Shown: positions 25,660 through 35,202, counted from the stretch's first letter. The stretch is DNA of 64,000 bases from Psychromonas sp030397575 (GCF_046250175.1 NZ_CP176468.1), one strand, 5' to 3'. Numbers and translations: made by a program. The notes: a model not told the origin generated them from the sequence alone.

Positions 25660-26874
25660 ATGAAAAGAGCAGTAATTACAGGTATTGGCATTGTTTCTAG
25701 TATTGGTAACAATAAAGATGAAGTTTTAGCATCACTCAAAAGTGGCCAGTCAGGCATCACATTTTCTGAGCAATTTAAAGAAATTGGTATGCGCAGCCAA
25801 GTTTGGGGTGATTTAAAAATCAATCCTTCAGAGCACATTGACCGTAAAGTAATGCGTTTCATGGGTGATGCAGCAGCATACACATATCTTTCAATGCAGG
25901 AAGCTATTGAAGATGCGAAACTACCTGAAGAGATGGTTTCTAACATTCGTACTGGTTTAGTCGCTGGTTCTGGTGGTGGCTCTTCAAAAAACCAAGTTGA
26001 CGCATGTCAAATCATGAAAGACAAAGGCGTTCGCCGTGTTGGCCCTTACATGGTGCCACGTACTATGGCGAGCACTACATCAGCATGTGTAGCAACACCT
26101 TTTAAAATCAAAGGTATTAACTACTCAATGAGTTCGGCTTGTGCGACAAGTTCACACTGTATTGGCCACGCTCTAGAGCAAATCCAACTGGGTAAACAAG
26201 ACATCGTTTTCGCTGGCGGTGGTGAAGAGCTAGATTGGACAATGGCCTGTGAGTTTGATGCGATGGGTGCATTATCAAGCAAATATAACGAAACGCCTGA
26301 AAAAGCGTCTCGTACTTATGATCAAAACCGTGATGGTTTTGTTATTTCTGGCGGCGGCGGTATGGTTGTTGTTGAAGAGTTAGAGCATGCACTTGCTCGT
26401 GGCGCTAAAATCTATGCTGAAATCGTAGGTTACGGTGCAACTTCAGACGGTTACGACATGGTTGCTCCATCAGGTGAAGGTGCAGTTCGTTGTATGCAAC
26501 AAGCATTATCTACTGTTGAAGGTAAAGTTGATTACCTAAATACACACGGTACTTCTACTCCTGTAGGTGACGTGAAAGAGTTAGAAGCAATTAATATCGT
26601 ATTCGGTGATGACGCTCCTAAGATTAGTGCGACTAAATCACAAACTGGTCATGCACTAGGTGCAGCAGGTGTGCACGAAGCTATTTACAGCATGTTAATG
26701 ATGGAAAATGACTTCATCTCTGCTTCTTGTAACATTGAAGAAGTTGACGAGAAAGCGGTTAATCTACCTATCGTTAAGAACAAACCTGAGCCTGCAAAAC
26801 TAAACATTGTGATGTCTAACAGTTTTGGTTTTGGTGGTACAAATGCAACATTAGTATTTAAACGTTACGAATAA
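25660..26874 (+). CDS. fabB: 3-oxoacyl-[ACP] synthase I FabB
   Basis: A 404-residue condensing enzyme of type II fatty acid synthesis, needed with FabA for unsaturated fatty acids. Cys161 in SMSSACATSSHC is the acyl-binding nucleophile. The two histidines lie in NTHGTSTPVGD and SQTGHALGAAG, and GFGGTNATLVF forms the C-terminal glycine-rich loop. An AAAGG ribosome binding site precedes the ATG. It is divergent from mnmC and ends in a terminator, so it is monocistronic. FabB rather than FabF is supported by the length, the SSACATSSHC motif and the mnmC neighbour. Confidence 0.97.
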   Translation: MKRAVITGIGIVSSIGNNKDEVLASLKSGQSGITFSEQFKEIGMRSQVWGDLKINPSEHIDRKVMRFMGDAAAYTYLSMQEAIEDAKLPEEMVSNIRTGLVAGSGGGSSKNQVDACQIMKDKGVRRVGPYMVPRTMASTTSACVATPFKIKGINYSMSSACATSSHCIGHALEQIQLGKQDIVFAGGGEELDWTMACEFDAMGALSSKYNETPEKASRTYDQNRDGFVISGGGGMVVVEELEHALARGAKIYAEIVGYGATSDGYDMVAPSGEGAVRCMQQALSTVEGKVDYLNTHGTSTPVGDVKELEAINIVFGDDAPKISATKSQTGHALGAAGVHEAIYSMLMMENDFISASCNIEEVDEKAVNLPIVKNKPEPAKLNIVMSNSFGFGGTNATLVFKRYE

Positions 26875-26892
26875 GTTTTAATTATTGATGTT

Positions 26893-26918
26893 AAAAAGGA
26901 GCCTTGGCTCCTTTTTTT
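26893..26918 (+). terminator. Terminator after fabB
   Basis: A stem AAAAAGGAGC / GCTCCTTTTT with a CTTG-type tetraloop, then a T-run, lies 18 bp after the fabB stop. A reading of pdxB that starts at 26885 would begin inside this hairpin, which argues against that start. Confidence 0.85.
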
Positions 26919-26965
26919 GGTTCTATGATAATAGAACTAATATAATTGGGATAAGTAGAAACAAG

Positions 26966-28105
26966 ATGAAGATTTATATCGACGAAAATATGCCGCACGG
27001 TAAATCGTTCTTTGAATCATTTGGTGAAGTCACTACCTTCTCTGGTCGTGATGTTACGGCTGAACAAATTCAAGATGCAGATATATTATTAGTACGTTCT
27101 ATTACCAAAGTGAATCAATCTTTATTGGCGTTAAACAATAAAATTCAATTTGTTGGCACCGCGACCATTGGAACCGATCATATTGATATTGAGTATCTAC
27201 GATCTAGAAACATCGCATTCAGTAGTGCTCCTGGTTGTAACAAAATATCAGTCGCTGATTATGTGTTAAGCGCTTTGTTAGTGGTTATCGAACAACGACA
27301 ATTAGTATTATTAAATCAAACTGTCGCGATTGTTGGTGCAGGTAATACGGGGACAGCGGTTTATGATTGCTTAACGGCGATTGGTATTAATTGTTTATTA
27401 TATGATCCACCTTTGCAGGATGCTGGAGACCCTCGTCCATTTTGTAGCTTTGAAGAGGTGCTGTCTGCAGATATCATTTCATTACATGTTCCCAAGACCA
27501 TGGTTGGACTTCATAAAACATTCCACTTATTTAATCAGTCTGTATTGGAAAAATTAACTCCACAACAAATTTTGATTAACGCATGTCGTGGTGAAGTGAT
27601 CGATAATAAAGCCTTATTAAAGCTAGCAATTGAAGGGAAAGTACCGACACTAGTCCTTGATGTATGGGAAAATGAACCCGATATAGACAAACAATTGTTG
27701 CCTTATGTCACGCTAGCAACACCCCACATTGCTGGATACAGTTTAGATGGCCGAGCTCGCGGCACTGAAATGTTGTACATTGCACTTTGTGAAAAATTAA
27801 AGGCGCCAGTGATGTTAAAAAGTACTGACTTTACTGAGAAGCCAAATATTAGTGATATCACCTTAAGTGGTGATTTGACACCAGAATTATTAAAATCATT
27901 AGTCCATTTGATATATGATGTGCGTAGAGATGATGCTTTATTTAGAAAAAAAGTAAATGAAGTGAACGGCTTTGATAATATGCGCAAAAATTACCCAGAA
28001 AGACGAGAATTGTCTACTTTAACGGTGGCAACCTCGGATAAGCGGCAAATTTCGCCACAAATAATCGATTTAAAGAAAATTGGTTTTACTGTTAAAAATA
28101 AATAA
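26966..28105 (+). CDS. pdxB: Erythronate-4-phosphate dehydrogenase PdxB
   Basis: A 379-residue D-2-hydroxyacid dehydrogenase, second step of the DXP-dependent pyridoxal phosphate pathway. It begins MKIYIDENMPHG as PdxB proteins do. GAGNTGTAVYDCL binds NAD, and the catalytic Arg (NACRGEVID), Glu (WENEPDID) and His (TPHIAGYSLDG) are present, with a C-terminal dimerisation domain. The ATG at 26966 is preferred over an upstream frame extension at 26885 because the extension overlaps the fabB terminator and lacks family similarity. It is followed after 9 bp by usg, as in E. coli. Confidence 0.96.
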   Translation: MKIYIDENMPHGKSFFESFGEVTTFSGRDVTAEQIQDADILLVRSITKVNQSLLALNNKIQFVGTATIGTDHIDIEYLRSRNIAFSSAPGCNKISVADYVLSALLVVIEQRQLVLLNQTVAIVGAGNTGTAVYDCLTAIGINCLLYDPPLQDAGDPRPFCSFEEVLSADIISLHVPKTMVGLHKTFHLFNQSVLEKLTPQQILINACRGEVIDNKALLKLAIEGKVPTLVLDVWENEPDIDKQLLPYVTLATPHIAGYSLDGRARGTEMLYIALCEKLKAPVMLKSTDFTEKPNISDITLSGDLTPELLKSLVHLIYDVRRDDALFRKKVNEVNGFDNMRKNYPERRELSTLTVATSDKRQISPQIIDLKKIGFTVKNK

Positions 28106-28114
28106 AAGGTCAAC

Positions 28115-29128
28115 ATGAACAAAGAATACAATATTGCATTAATCGGTGAGATTGATGGTTGCATCGAAACAACGTTAGAAGTGTTATTAAAACGTGATTT
28201 CGCAATTAATAATATTTTTCCAATCAGTAGCAGTGAGTGTGATACCACTTCGGTTATGTATTCAGGTAAGCCTGTTGACGTTGTTGAGCTAGAGACATTT
28301 GATTGGCAACAAGCTGATATCGCGCTATTCCTATCGGATAGAGAAGTCGCACAAGCTTGGATCCCTATTGCGAAAGAACATTGTGTTGTTATCGATATCA
28401 GTGGTTATTATCTTGAGTCGCCAGAAGTGCCTTTAGTACAAGTTGGTGTGAATGATGAAGATATCGCTCGTTATAGTGATGCGAATATTATCGCAATACC
28501 AAGTCCAGAAACTGCGCAGCTAACACTTGCGATTAAGCAAATTCACCAAGAAGTGGGTATCAAGCGAGTAACTGTTGCTGGTTACCAATCTGCATCTACT
28601 ATCGGTAAAAAAGGTGTTTCGGCATTAGCTGGCGAAACGGCACGTTTATTGAATGCTAAAAGTGTTGAGCAACACAAATTTAAACAGCAAATTGCGTTTA
28701 ATGTGGTGCCACAAATTGACGAGTTTAATGAAGATGGTATCGACTTTTCTGAATTACGTTTAGCTGCTGAAACACGCCGCTTATTAAATGACCCTGAAAT
28801 GGTAGTGTCTACAACACAAGTGGTTGTGCCTATGTTTTACGGTTGTTCACAGGCGGTTCATATTGTTACTCATTACCCAGTAGAGCTAGAGGAAGTCGCT
28901 AATGCACTTCATCATAGTGATAACATTGTATTAGCAGGTTCAGTCACTGAATATGCAAATATGATTGATGATGTAGTGGGTAATGTTGAAGTACACGTAG
29001 GTCGTTTACGTAAAGACACATGTGATGCCGCTGGTATTAACATGTGGGTATCTGCAGATAATGTACATTATGGTATTGCGACGAACGCAGTGCTGGTAAT
29101 GGAAAAGTTGGCCTATACCTATTTATAG
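28115..29128 (+). CDS. usg: Usg: aspartate-semialdehyde-dehydrogenase-like protein lacking the catalytic Cys
   Basis: A 337-residue homologue of aspartate semialdehyde dehydrogenase in the pdxB-usg position known from enterobacteria. The N-terminal NADP region (MNKEYNIALIGEIDGCIETTLEVL) lacks the GATG motif of the true enzyme. The active-site NCST motif is replaced by SPET (residues 130-133), putting a Pro where the nucleophilic Cys should be. It is therefore unlikely to have the dehydrogenase reaction. The role of Usg is unknown. It has an AAGG ribosome binding site 9 bp after pdxB and probably shares its transcript. Confidence 0.9.
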   Translation: MNKEYNIALIGEIDGCIETTLEVLLKRDFAINNIFPISSSECDTTSVMYSGKPVDVVELETFDWQQADIALFLSDREVAQAWIPIAKEHCVVIDISGYYLESPEVPLVQVGVNDEDIARYSDANIIAIPSPETAQLTLAIKQIHQEVGIKRVTVAGYQSASTIGKKGVSALAGETARLLNAKSVEQHKFKQQIAFNVVPQIDEFNEDGIDFSELRLAAETRRLLNDPEMVVSTTQVVVPMFYGCSQAVHIVTHYPVELEEVANALHHSDNIVLAGSVTEYANMIDDVVGNVEVHVGRLRKDTCDAAGINMWVSADNVHYGIATNAVLVMEKLAYTYL

Positions 29129-29260
29129 TAAGATAGTTTAGGTATTACAGTGGGCTAGGTCTCAATTCTAGCCTACACGTTTGTTTTAAAAGATCTGCTA
29201 TTGCTTGTCCTGGTTTATTATAATTAATATTATTTTGCAATTCCCTTACAAGGATCGTTT

Positions 29261-31672
29261 ATGAATCGCATGTTGCTTGCTGTTGTTTCTTGTCTTCCAT
29301 TATTACTTACAGCTCATAATGTACAAAGTGTTGAGTTAGTGGGCCCAAATGAAGAGCCTGAACTTATTCGATCACCAACTCCGGTGACGGCTTCAAATAC
29401 AACATCACCCGTATCACCATCTCGATATGGTCCGGTATCGGCCAATGAAACATTATGGTCAATTTCAAATAAGTTGCGTCCTAATACCGATGTCAGTGTT
29501 TATCAAACATTAGTTGCTATCTACAAAACTAATCCAAGTGCTTTCCGCAACGGTGACATTAATAAAATAATCGCATCTTCTGTAATTGACGTACCTAGTT
29601 TATCGGTTATTTCTCAACAAACTAACGCAGAGGCTTTTCGTTTACTAAGAATAACCAATACCCCAGCTCCTAATACGCCTAGAAATCCAACACCTAAACC
29701 TGTAGCAACTGAAGTAGAAAAACAGGTAGAGACGGCGAAAGCAGAACAAACAAAAATAGAACCTGAAGTTGAAGAAAAAGCATCAATTGCTCAACAAATT
29801 GAACAGCCAACTAACGATCAATTGCAAAAATTAGAAGCAGAATACGCGCGACTTAATGAGCAATTAATTGTCGCTACTGAATCTAACCAACGTTTAAAAC
29901 TCAAATTACAACCGTTAAGCGATCAAATAAATACTTTGTCTGATCAAGTAGAGCAAGATATCAATGTTCAAATTCAACTACAGGCATTAATTGATCAATA
30001 CAAAGCTGAAATAGATGCATTCGAAGAGCCACCATTTAGCGGCCCTGGTTTATTAAATAAGATTCTAAGTTCTATTACAGGATCTGCCTCTACGCTATTA
30101 TTAACGATTCTAAGTCCATTATTGCTATTAACAGCACTTTTTCTTTTAATATTACGTATTAAATCTAAACGTGAATTAGCACTAAAAGAACAAGAGCTTG
30201 CTGAATCAACCTCTATCATGGATGAAGAAGAAAATGAATTTGATTCTTTATTTTCCGCTGAAATTGCTAATGAAGAAGTACCGGTTGCAGAGGATGAGTC
30301 AGCAACAGCTGAAGAAGAAAGTAACCTGACTATTATTGAAGAGGAAGTAGATAATAGCGAAACAATCACTGCAAATGCAGAAACAGAATTAATCGAAGAT
30401 AACGACGAACCATCAGTAAATGATGATGTTGATATGGATGCCGTTATCAATGGTGATGAAGAAGTTATTGAGTTATTAGAGTCTGATTTAGTACTAGATG
30501 ATGATATTTCTCAAAAAGACCTGGATCTTGCAGCGCAATGGGAATCAGAACTTGCAGGTTTAGAGGATAAACAAGAAGATCAAGTTGATCTGGATGACTT
30601 CCAATTTGATGCTCCAGAAGACACACCTTTAGAGCCAATTCAATTAGATGATATTGAGCCTGAGTCAGTTGATCAAGACGTTACTATTGAAGAAGATAGC
30701 TCACCAGAAGCCATTCCCGAAGTAGAAGAGTTATTAACTGAAGAACCAGTTGAATCTGATGAAACAACTAGCGCTCAAGATGATACAGATATTGACCAGA
30801 TACTAGCTGAAACACCACCTGATATTGAAGAGGATCAAATACCTGAAGCGATACCTGAAGTAGAAGAGTTACTGGCAGAGCCTCCTGTTAAAACAGCTGA
30901 ACAAGTTATTACTGAGACCGCTGATGTTGATGAACCTTTAGCTGAAGCTAGCTCAAAGTCTACACCTGACGTTGAAGAGTTACTTGCAGAAACAGACTCT
31001 GAACAAGCAGTATCGGCTGATGACCAAACAGATATTGATGAAATATCGGAAGAGACCGATTCTGAATCTGAAGCAGTTATTGATATAGATGAGTTGTTAT
31101 CGGAATCAACAAATGAGATTGAACAAGAAAATCTAGATGAAGTTTTAGCAGAAACTGATATTCAAGATGTTGAGAAAGATGAAGAACTTGAGTTGATTGA
31201 CGAAGAGCCACTGACACTCGAATCAGACAATGATGTTGAAAATGTTGTACCTGAGCAAGATGCTACAACGAAGGAAGCTGATGAAGAATTTGACTTTACT
31301 GACCCAGATTCACTCGCTAAGCAATTAAGTAGTAATGCCTTTAATGAAGATGCTGAATTACCTAAGTTTGATAAAACGGACGATAAGGGATTCATTGATA
31401 TCGATACATTGTTGACTAATGAAGAAGGTAAAGAACTGACTGAAGAAGAGTTTGACCTTGATTTTGGTTTAGATGAGTTTCCTGATGTTGTTGATTCATT
31501 TACAGACTTTGATACTGATGCGGATGGAGTTGCAGCGCAATTAGACCTAGCTAGAGCGTATTTGGAAATAGATGAAAAAGAAGGTGCAAAAACAATATTA
31601 ACTCAACTGTTGGAAACTGCACCGGAAGATAAATTAAAAGAGGTAAAAAAACTGTACGATAGAATCAGTTAA
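29261..31672 (+). CDS. fimV: FimV/HubP-type polar landmark protein
   Basis: An 803-residue FimV family protein, an inner-membrane hub that organises the cell pole in pseudomonads, Vibrio and Shewanella. Order: signal peptide (1-23), a periplasmic LysM-like peptidoglycan-binding region (about 50-130, NETLWSISNKLR), a coiled coil (about 185-255, QLQKLEAEYARLNEQL), a membrane helix (about 275-300), a long very acidic cytoplasmic region with imperfect EAIPEVEELL repeats, and the FimV C-terminal helical domain (DLARAYLEIDEKEGAKTILTQ-like). The highly acidic repeats vary in number among species. It sits in the conserved usg-fimV position and ends before a terminator. Confidence 0.92.
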   Translation: MNRMLLAVVSCLPLLLTAHNVQSVELVGPNEEPELIRSPTPVTASNTTSPVSPSRYGPVSANETLWSISNKLRPNTDVSVYQTLVAIYKTNPSAFRNGDINKIIASSVIDVPSLSVISQQTNAEAFRLLRITNTPAPNTPRNPTPKPVATEVEKQVETAKAEQTKIEPEVEEKASIAQQIEQPTNDQLQKLEAEYARLNEQLIVATESNQRLKLKLQPLSDQINTLSDQVEQDINVQIQLQALIDQYKAEIDAFEEPPFSGPGLLNKILSSITGSASTLLLTILSPLLLLTALFLLILRIKSKRELALKEQELAESTSIMDEEENEFDSLFSAEIANEEVPVAEDESATAEEESNLTIIEEEVDNSETITANAETELIEDNDEPSVNDDVDMDAVINGDEEVIELLESDLVLDDDISQKDLDLAAQWESELAGLEDKQEDQVDLDDFQFDAPEDTPLEPIQLDDIEPESVDQDVTIEEDSSPEAIPEVEELLTEEPVESDETTSAQDDTDIDQILAETPPDIEEDQIPEAIPEVEELLAEPPVKTAEQVITETADVDEPLAEASSKSTPDVEELLAETDSEQAVSADDQTDIDEISEETDSESEAVIDIDELLSESTNEIEQENLDEVLAETDIQDVEKDEELELIDEEPLTLESDNDVENVVPEQDATTKEADEEFDFTDPDSLAKQLSSNAFNEDAELPKFDKTDDKGFIDIDTLLTNEEGKELTEEEFDLDFGLDEFPDVVDSFTDFDTDADGVAAQLDLARAYLEIDEKEGAKTILTQLLETAPEDKLKEVKKLYDRIS

Positions 31673-31718
31673 TCACCTTTTTACAAAACCATTACATCGG
31701 TTTTTACATGTTTTACCT

Positions 31719-31740
31719 AAGCCAGCATTGCTGGCTTTTT
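31719..31740 (+). terminator. Terminator after fimV
   Basis: AAGCCAGC and GCTGGCTT (31719-31726 and 31730-31737) form a stem with a 3-nt loop followed by T residues. It separates fimV from nagZ. Confidence 0.8.
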
Positions 31741-31757
31741 AAATTGGAAGAAGATAT

Positions 31758-32774
31758 ATGCGCCCGATTATTTTGGATGTTGCTGGATATCAGTTAACAA
31801 CCGTTGAACAAGAGTACTTAGCTCATCCGTTAGTGGCAGGAGTTATTTTATTTACCCGTAATTTTGACAATGTGGTGCAATTAAAAGAGTTAGTACAGCA
31901 AATTAGATTACATGCTAAACAACCGATACTGATAGGTGTAGATCACGAAGGAGGGCGAGTACAACGCTTTCGTAATGGCTTCACGACCTTACCTGCTTGT
32001 GGTGATTTATTAAATAAAGCAGATTCATTTGAGCAAACTTTATCATTAGCTAAAGCGAGCGCCTTTGTAATGGCAAGCGAACTGCTATCCTGCGATATCG
32101 ATTTAAGTTTTGCACCCGTATTAGACATTAATGGCATTTCAGATGTCATCAAAGAGCGTGCGTTTAGTAGTGATAAACAGCAAGTAACAAAAATTGCTAT
32201 TGCTTATATAGAAGGGATGAAACAAGCTGGTATGGCATCAACAGGGAAACACTTCCCTGGTCATGGAAGTGTTAAAGCTGATTCGCACATTGCATTACCT
32301 GTTGATGCTCGTCCTAAAGAGGAAATATTCAAGCAGGATATGTTGCCTTTCATTGAATTAATAAACGCCAATAAATTAGATGCCATTATGCCATCACATG
32401 TTGTTTATTCTGATTGTGATAGTTTGCCTTGTGGTTTTTCAGACTATTGGTTGCAACAGATTTTAAAATCTAAATTAGGTTTTAAGGGCGCGATAATTAG
32501 TGATGATATTTCCATGCATGGCGCTAGTTTTGTAGGTAATCATCTTTCTCGTGCTGAAGGTGCACTTAAAGCTGGTTGTGATTTCATTTTAGCCTGTAAT
32601 GATGCACCGGCAGCGATGACTATTTTAGATGGATTATCCGCCCAGGCTAAAAATAGTGTATCTTTAATCAAGCGCTTAGCCGCAGATAAAGGTAAGTTAG
32701 CACAGCCTTTAGCAAATAATACTCTGTGGCAGCAGTCTAAGCATATGATTGAACAGTTTAACGATACAATCTAA
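31758..32774 (+). CDS. nagZ: Beta-N-acetylhexosaminidase NagZ
   Basis: A 338-residue GH3 family glycosidase that removes N-acetylglucosamine from anhydromuropeptides during cytoplasmic peptidoglycan recycling. The motifs are GVDHEGGRVQRF, the catalytic His loop GKHFPGHGSVKADSH, and the nucleophile Asp in IISDDISM. The length and the absence of a signal peptide match E. coli NagZ (341 aa). A GGAAGA ribosome binding site precedes the ATG. It is followed by ycfP, the usual neighbour. Confidence 0.96.
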   Translation: MRPIILDVAGYQLTTVEQEYLAHPLVAGVILFTRNFDNVVQLKELVQQIRLHAKQPILIGVDHEGGRVQRFRNGFTTLPACGDLLNKADSFEQTLSLAKASAFVMASELLSCDIDLSFAPVLDINGISDVIKERAFSSDKQQVTKIAIAYIEGMKQAGMASTGKHFPGHGSVKADSHIALPVDARPKEEIFKQDMLPFIELINANKLDAIMPSHVVYSDCDSLPCGFSDYWLQQILKSKLGFKGAIISDDISMHGASFVGNHLSRAEGALKAGCDFILACNDAPAAMTILDGLSAQAKNSVSLIKRLAADKGKLAQPLANNTLWQQSKHMIEQFNDTI

Positions 32775-32876
32775 GGTTTCGTCTTAAGCGTGTTCATTTA
32801 GCAGTGACTGATAATAGAATAAACAAGACTGAATGACTTGTTTGCATAGTTTTAAAATATAAAGGTGGATAATAAG

Positions 32877-33416
32877 ATGATCATCTATTTACATGGCTTT
32901 GATGCAACAAGCCCAGGTAATCATGAGAAAGTGATGCAATTAAAATCGATTGATCCAGATGTGCGTTTTGTACATTACAGTACCATTCACCCTAAACAAG
33001 ATATGGCTCATATTCTTAAGGAAGTTAATCAACATATTAATTCTACTGATGATTCGGCACCGCTAATTTGTGGTGTGGGTTTAGGTGGATATTGGAGTGA
33101 ACGAATTGGTTTTTTATCGGGTATTAAACAAGTGATTTTTAACCCTAACTTACACCCTGAAGATAATATGGTTGGACGTATTGAATGGCCTGAAGAGTAC
33201 TTTGATATAGACACTAAATGTGTTGATGATTTTAGACGAGAAAATGCAGCAAACTGTATTTGTATTCTTTCTACAGTGGATGATGTTTTAGATAGTGAAG
33301 TCAGTAATCATGAACTAGCAAATTATTATCCAATCATTTTTGATCAAACCCAGGGTCATAAATTCAAAGATATCACTGAGCACTTACCAACAATTAAACA
33401 ATTTAAAGCTGGATAG
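32877..33416 (+). CDS. ycfP: YcfP, UPF0227 alpha/beta-hydrolase-like protein
   Basis: A 179-residue protein that begins MIIYLHGFDATSPGNHEKV, the typical YcfP start, followed by a serine-hydrolase-like turn in which the elbow reads GVGLGGYW (Gly in place of nucleophile Ser, as in many UPF0227 members). The function is unknown. The ATG at 32877 has GGTGG 8 nt upstream. A GTG at 32865 would be longer but overlaps that ribosome binding site. nagZ-ycfP-ndh is the same order as in E. coli relatives. Confidence 0.88.
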   Translation: MIIYLHGFDATSPGNHEKVMQLKSIDPDVRFVHYSTIHPKQDMAHILKEVNQHINSTDDSAPLICGVGLGGYWSERIGFLSGIKQVIFNPNLHPEDNMVGRIEWPEEYFDIDTKCVDDFRRENAANCICILSTVDDVLDSEVSNHELANYYPIIFDQTQGHKFKDITEHLPTIKQFKAG

Positions 33417-33434
33417 TGTTACCCATTTGTTAAA

Positions 33435-33475
33435 TCGATCAGATTTATGTCTGTATAAATAGCTAATCTGATCGA
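33435..33475 (+). repeat. 11-bp inverted repeat after ycfP
   Basis: TCGATCAGATT (33435-33445) and its exact complement (33465-33475) flank a 19-nt spacer just after the ycfP stop. There is no T-run on either strand, so it may be an RNA 3' end structure or an operator for ndh rather than a classic terminator. Confidence 0.5.
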
Positions 33476-33673
33476 AAACCCCTATATTTAATCTTGTAAA
33501 TTCCAACAACCTTACTTCATTCACATTCAAAGATAAAAAAAGGTGACTTGAAGCCCATTTTTTTATAACCTTTGTTTTCTAAAAGTGCAACCTAGATCAA
33601 TTTTTTTATAAAGATGATATTTGACAGCCCGTTAAGCATCTTTTTTGTAAAAAATTTAATTTATGAGGACGTT

Positions 33674-34960
33674 ATGAAAAAGATAGTAATAGTTGGTGGT
33701 GGTGCAGGTGGTCTAGAGTTAGCTACAAAATTAGGTAACAAATTAGGTCGCAAAGAAAAAGCACATATCACTTTACTTGATAAAAACAGCACCCATTTAT
33801 GGAAACCTTTACTGCATGAAGTCGCTGCAGGATCGTTAGATGATGGTATCGATGCAGTGAGTTACCGTGCTCATGCTACGAATCATGCTTTCCACTTTAA
33901 ACTAGGTGCAATGCGCAACCTAGATCGTGTTAATAAAACAATTACTATTGACCCTTTATATGATGCTGAAGGTTGCATGATTTTGCCTGAAAGCCATCTT
34001 CACTACGATATTCTAGTGATGGCTCTAGGAAGTGTTAGTAACGACTTTAATACCAAAGGTGTTGGCGAGCATTGTATCTTCTTAGACAGCCCGCAACAGG
34101 CGAAAAAATTCCATCACCGTATGTTGAATAAATACTTGCAACTTGGTGTTAAGGAAACAAACTCAGTTAATGTTTCTATCATTGGAGCTGGTGCAACAGG
34201 TGTTGAACTATCTGCAGAGTTATATAATTCACTTAAGCAAGTTTCTAGTTATGGTTTCTCACATATTAAAAGTGCAGACTTACGTGTTAGCTTAATTGAA
34301 GCGGGTGACCGTATACTGCCTGCTTTACCAAAACGTATCTCTGCGTCTGCACATCAAGAGCTAGTCAAGTTAGGTGTTGATGTTCGTACTAATACTATGG
34401 TGACTGAAGCAAACGAAGAAGGTCTATTAACTAAGTCTGGTGAATTGATTAAAGCTGACTTAATCGTTTGGGCTGCAGGTATTAAAGCCCCAGATTATTT
34501 AAAAGACTTAGCAGGCTTAGAAACTAATCGTATTAATCAGTTGATCGTTAAACCAACATTACAAACTACACTTGATGATGACATTTATGCGATTGGTGAT
34601 TGTGCAAGTTGTGCGTTACCTGATGGTGGTTTTGTACCTCCTCGTGCTCAATCTGCGCATCAAATGGCCACACAAGTTGGTAAGAACATTATTGCAACTT
34701 TAAATGGTAAAGAGTTAAGCGATTACAAATATACTGATTACGGTTCATTAGTCTCTTTAAGTAACTACAGCACGGTAGGTAGCTTAATGGGTAACTTGAT
34801 GAAAGGGTCGATGATGATTGAAGGGCGTTTAGCGAAAGTAGTTTACGTTTCTTTATACCGTATGCATCAGGTTGCTTTACACGGTTATATCCGTACTGGA
34901 TTAATGACAGTAGTAGAAAAAATTAATCGCGTATTACGTCCGCGTTTAAAATTACACTAA
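33674..34960 (+). CDS. ndh: Type II NADH dehydrogenase Ndh
   Basis: A 428-residue single-subunit, non-proton-pumping NADH:quinone oxidoreductase on the inner face of the membrane. It begins MKKIVIVGGGAGGLELATKLG (FAD-binding GGGAGG). A second nucleotide-binding fold VSIIGAGATGVELSAEL binds NADH, followed by AIGDCASC near the quinone site. The C-terminal region (MHQVALHGYIRTG) is the membrane-attachment part. The ATG at 33674 has TGAGGA upstream. A longer frame from 33614 adds only unrelated residues. It is monocistronic with a terminator at 34989. Confidence 0.95.
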   Translation: MKKIVIVGGGAGGLELATKLGNKLGRKEKAHITLLDKNSTHLWKPLLHEVAAGSLDDGIDAVSYRAHATNHAFHFKLGAMRNLDRVNKTITIDPLYDAEGCMILPESHLHYDILVMALGSVSNDFNTKGVGEHCIFLDSPQQAKKFHHRMLNKYLQLGVKETNSVNVSIIGAGATGVELSAELYNSLKQVSSYGFSHIKSADLRVSLIEAGDRILPALPKRISASAHQELVKLGVDVRTNTMVTEANEEGLLTKSGELIKADLIVWAAGIKAPDYLKDLAGLETNRINQLIVKPTLQTTLDDDIYAIGDCASCALPDGGFVPPRAQSAHQMATQVGKNIIATLNGKELSDYKYTDYGSLVSLSNYSTVGSLMGNLMKGSMMIEGRLAKVVYVSLYRMHQVALHGYIRTGLMTVVEKINRVLRPRLKLH

Positions 34961-34988
34961 TTCACTTAGTTGGTTAGTTAAGTACTGA

Positions 34989-35015
34989 AAATGCCTCACT
35001 TGTTGAGGCATTTTT
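34989..35015 (+). terminator. Terminator after ndh
   Basis: AAATGCCTCA (34989-34998) pairs with TGAGGCATTT (35004-35013) around a 5-nt loop, followed by T residues, 28 bp after the ndh stop. Confidence 0.85.
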
Positions 35016-35105
35016 GTATGCATCATATTAATGGGATTGTTGATAACAACGACACTAATTAATAGAGATATTTTATTTTTAAAAATAATTTATTTCTTGG
35101 TCACT

Positions 35106-35202
35106 TCTCCGGTTACTGATTAACCAAGTTACGCTTAAAGTGGCCCTATGTGCGCCTTAAATTATGTGATTTTTGCTACGTAAAATGTAATCTAATTGGT
35201 AT
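35106..35202 (+). repeat. Dispersed intergenic repeat, copy A
   Basis: The core reads GCGCCTTAAATTATGTGATT at 35152-35171, then a TACGTAAAAT segment and the terminal TAATTGGTAT. A 5-bp hairpin (GGTTA/TAACC, 35111-35125) lies 26 nt before the core. It lacks about 15 nt found in copy B (TTCACTTATTGAATG). Its right end supplies the last codons and stop of the DUF2919 gene on the minus strand. Confidence 0.7.

Noticed and set aside
26885..26965. Upstream extension of pdxB
   Set aside because: It begins within the fabB terminator and has no similarity to the PdxB N-terminus. The ATG at 26966 gives the expected start.
30000..31395. Open frames antisense to fimV
   Set aside because: They are serine-rich mirror frames of the acidic repeats of fimV and have no ribosome binding sites.
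33435..33475. Inverted repeat after ycfP as a Rho-independent terminator
   Set aside because: No T-run follows on either strand, so it is listed as an inverted repeat only.
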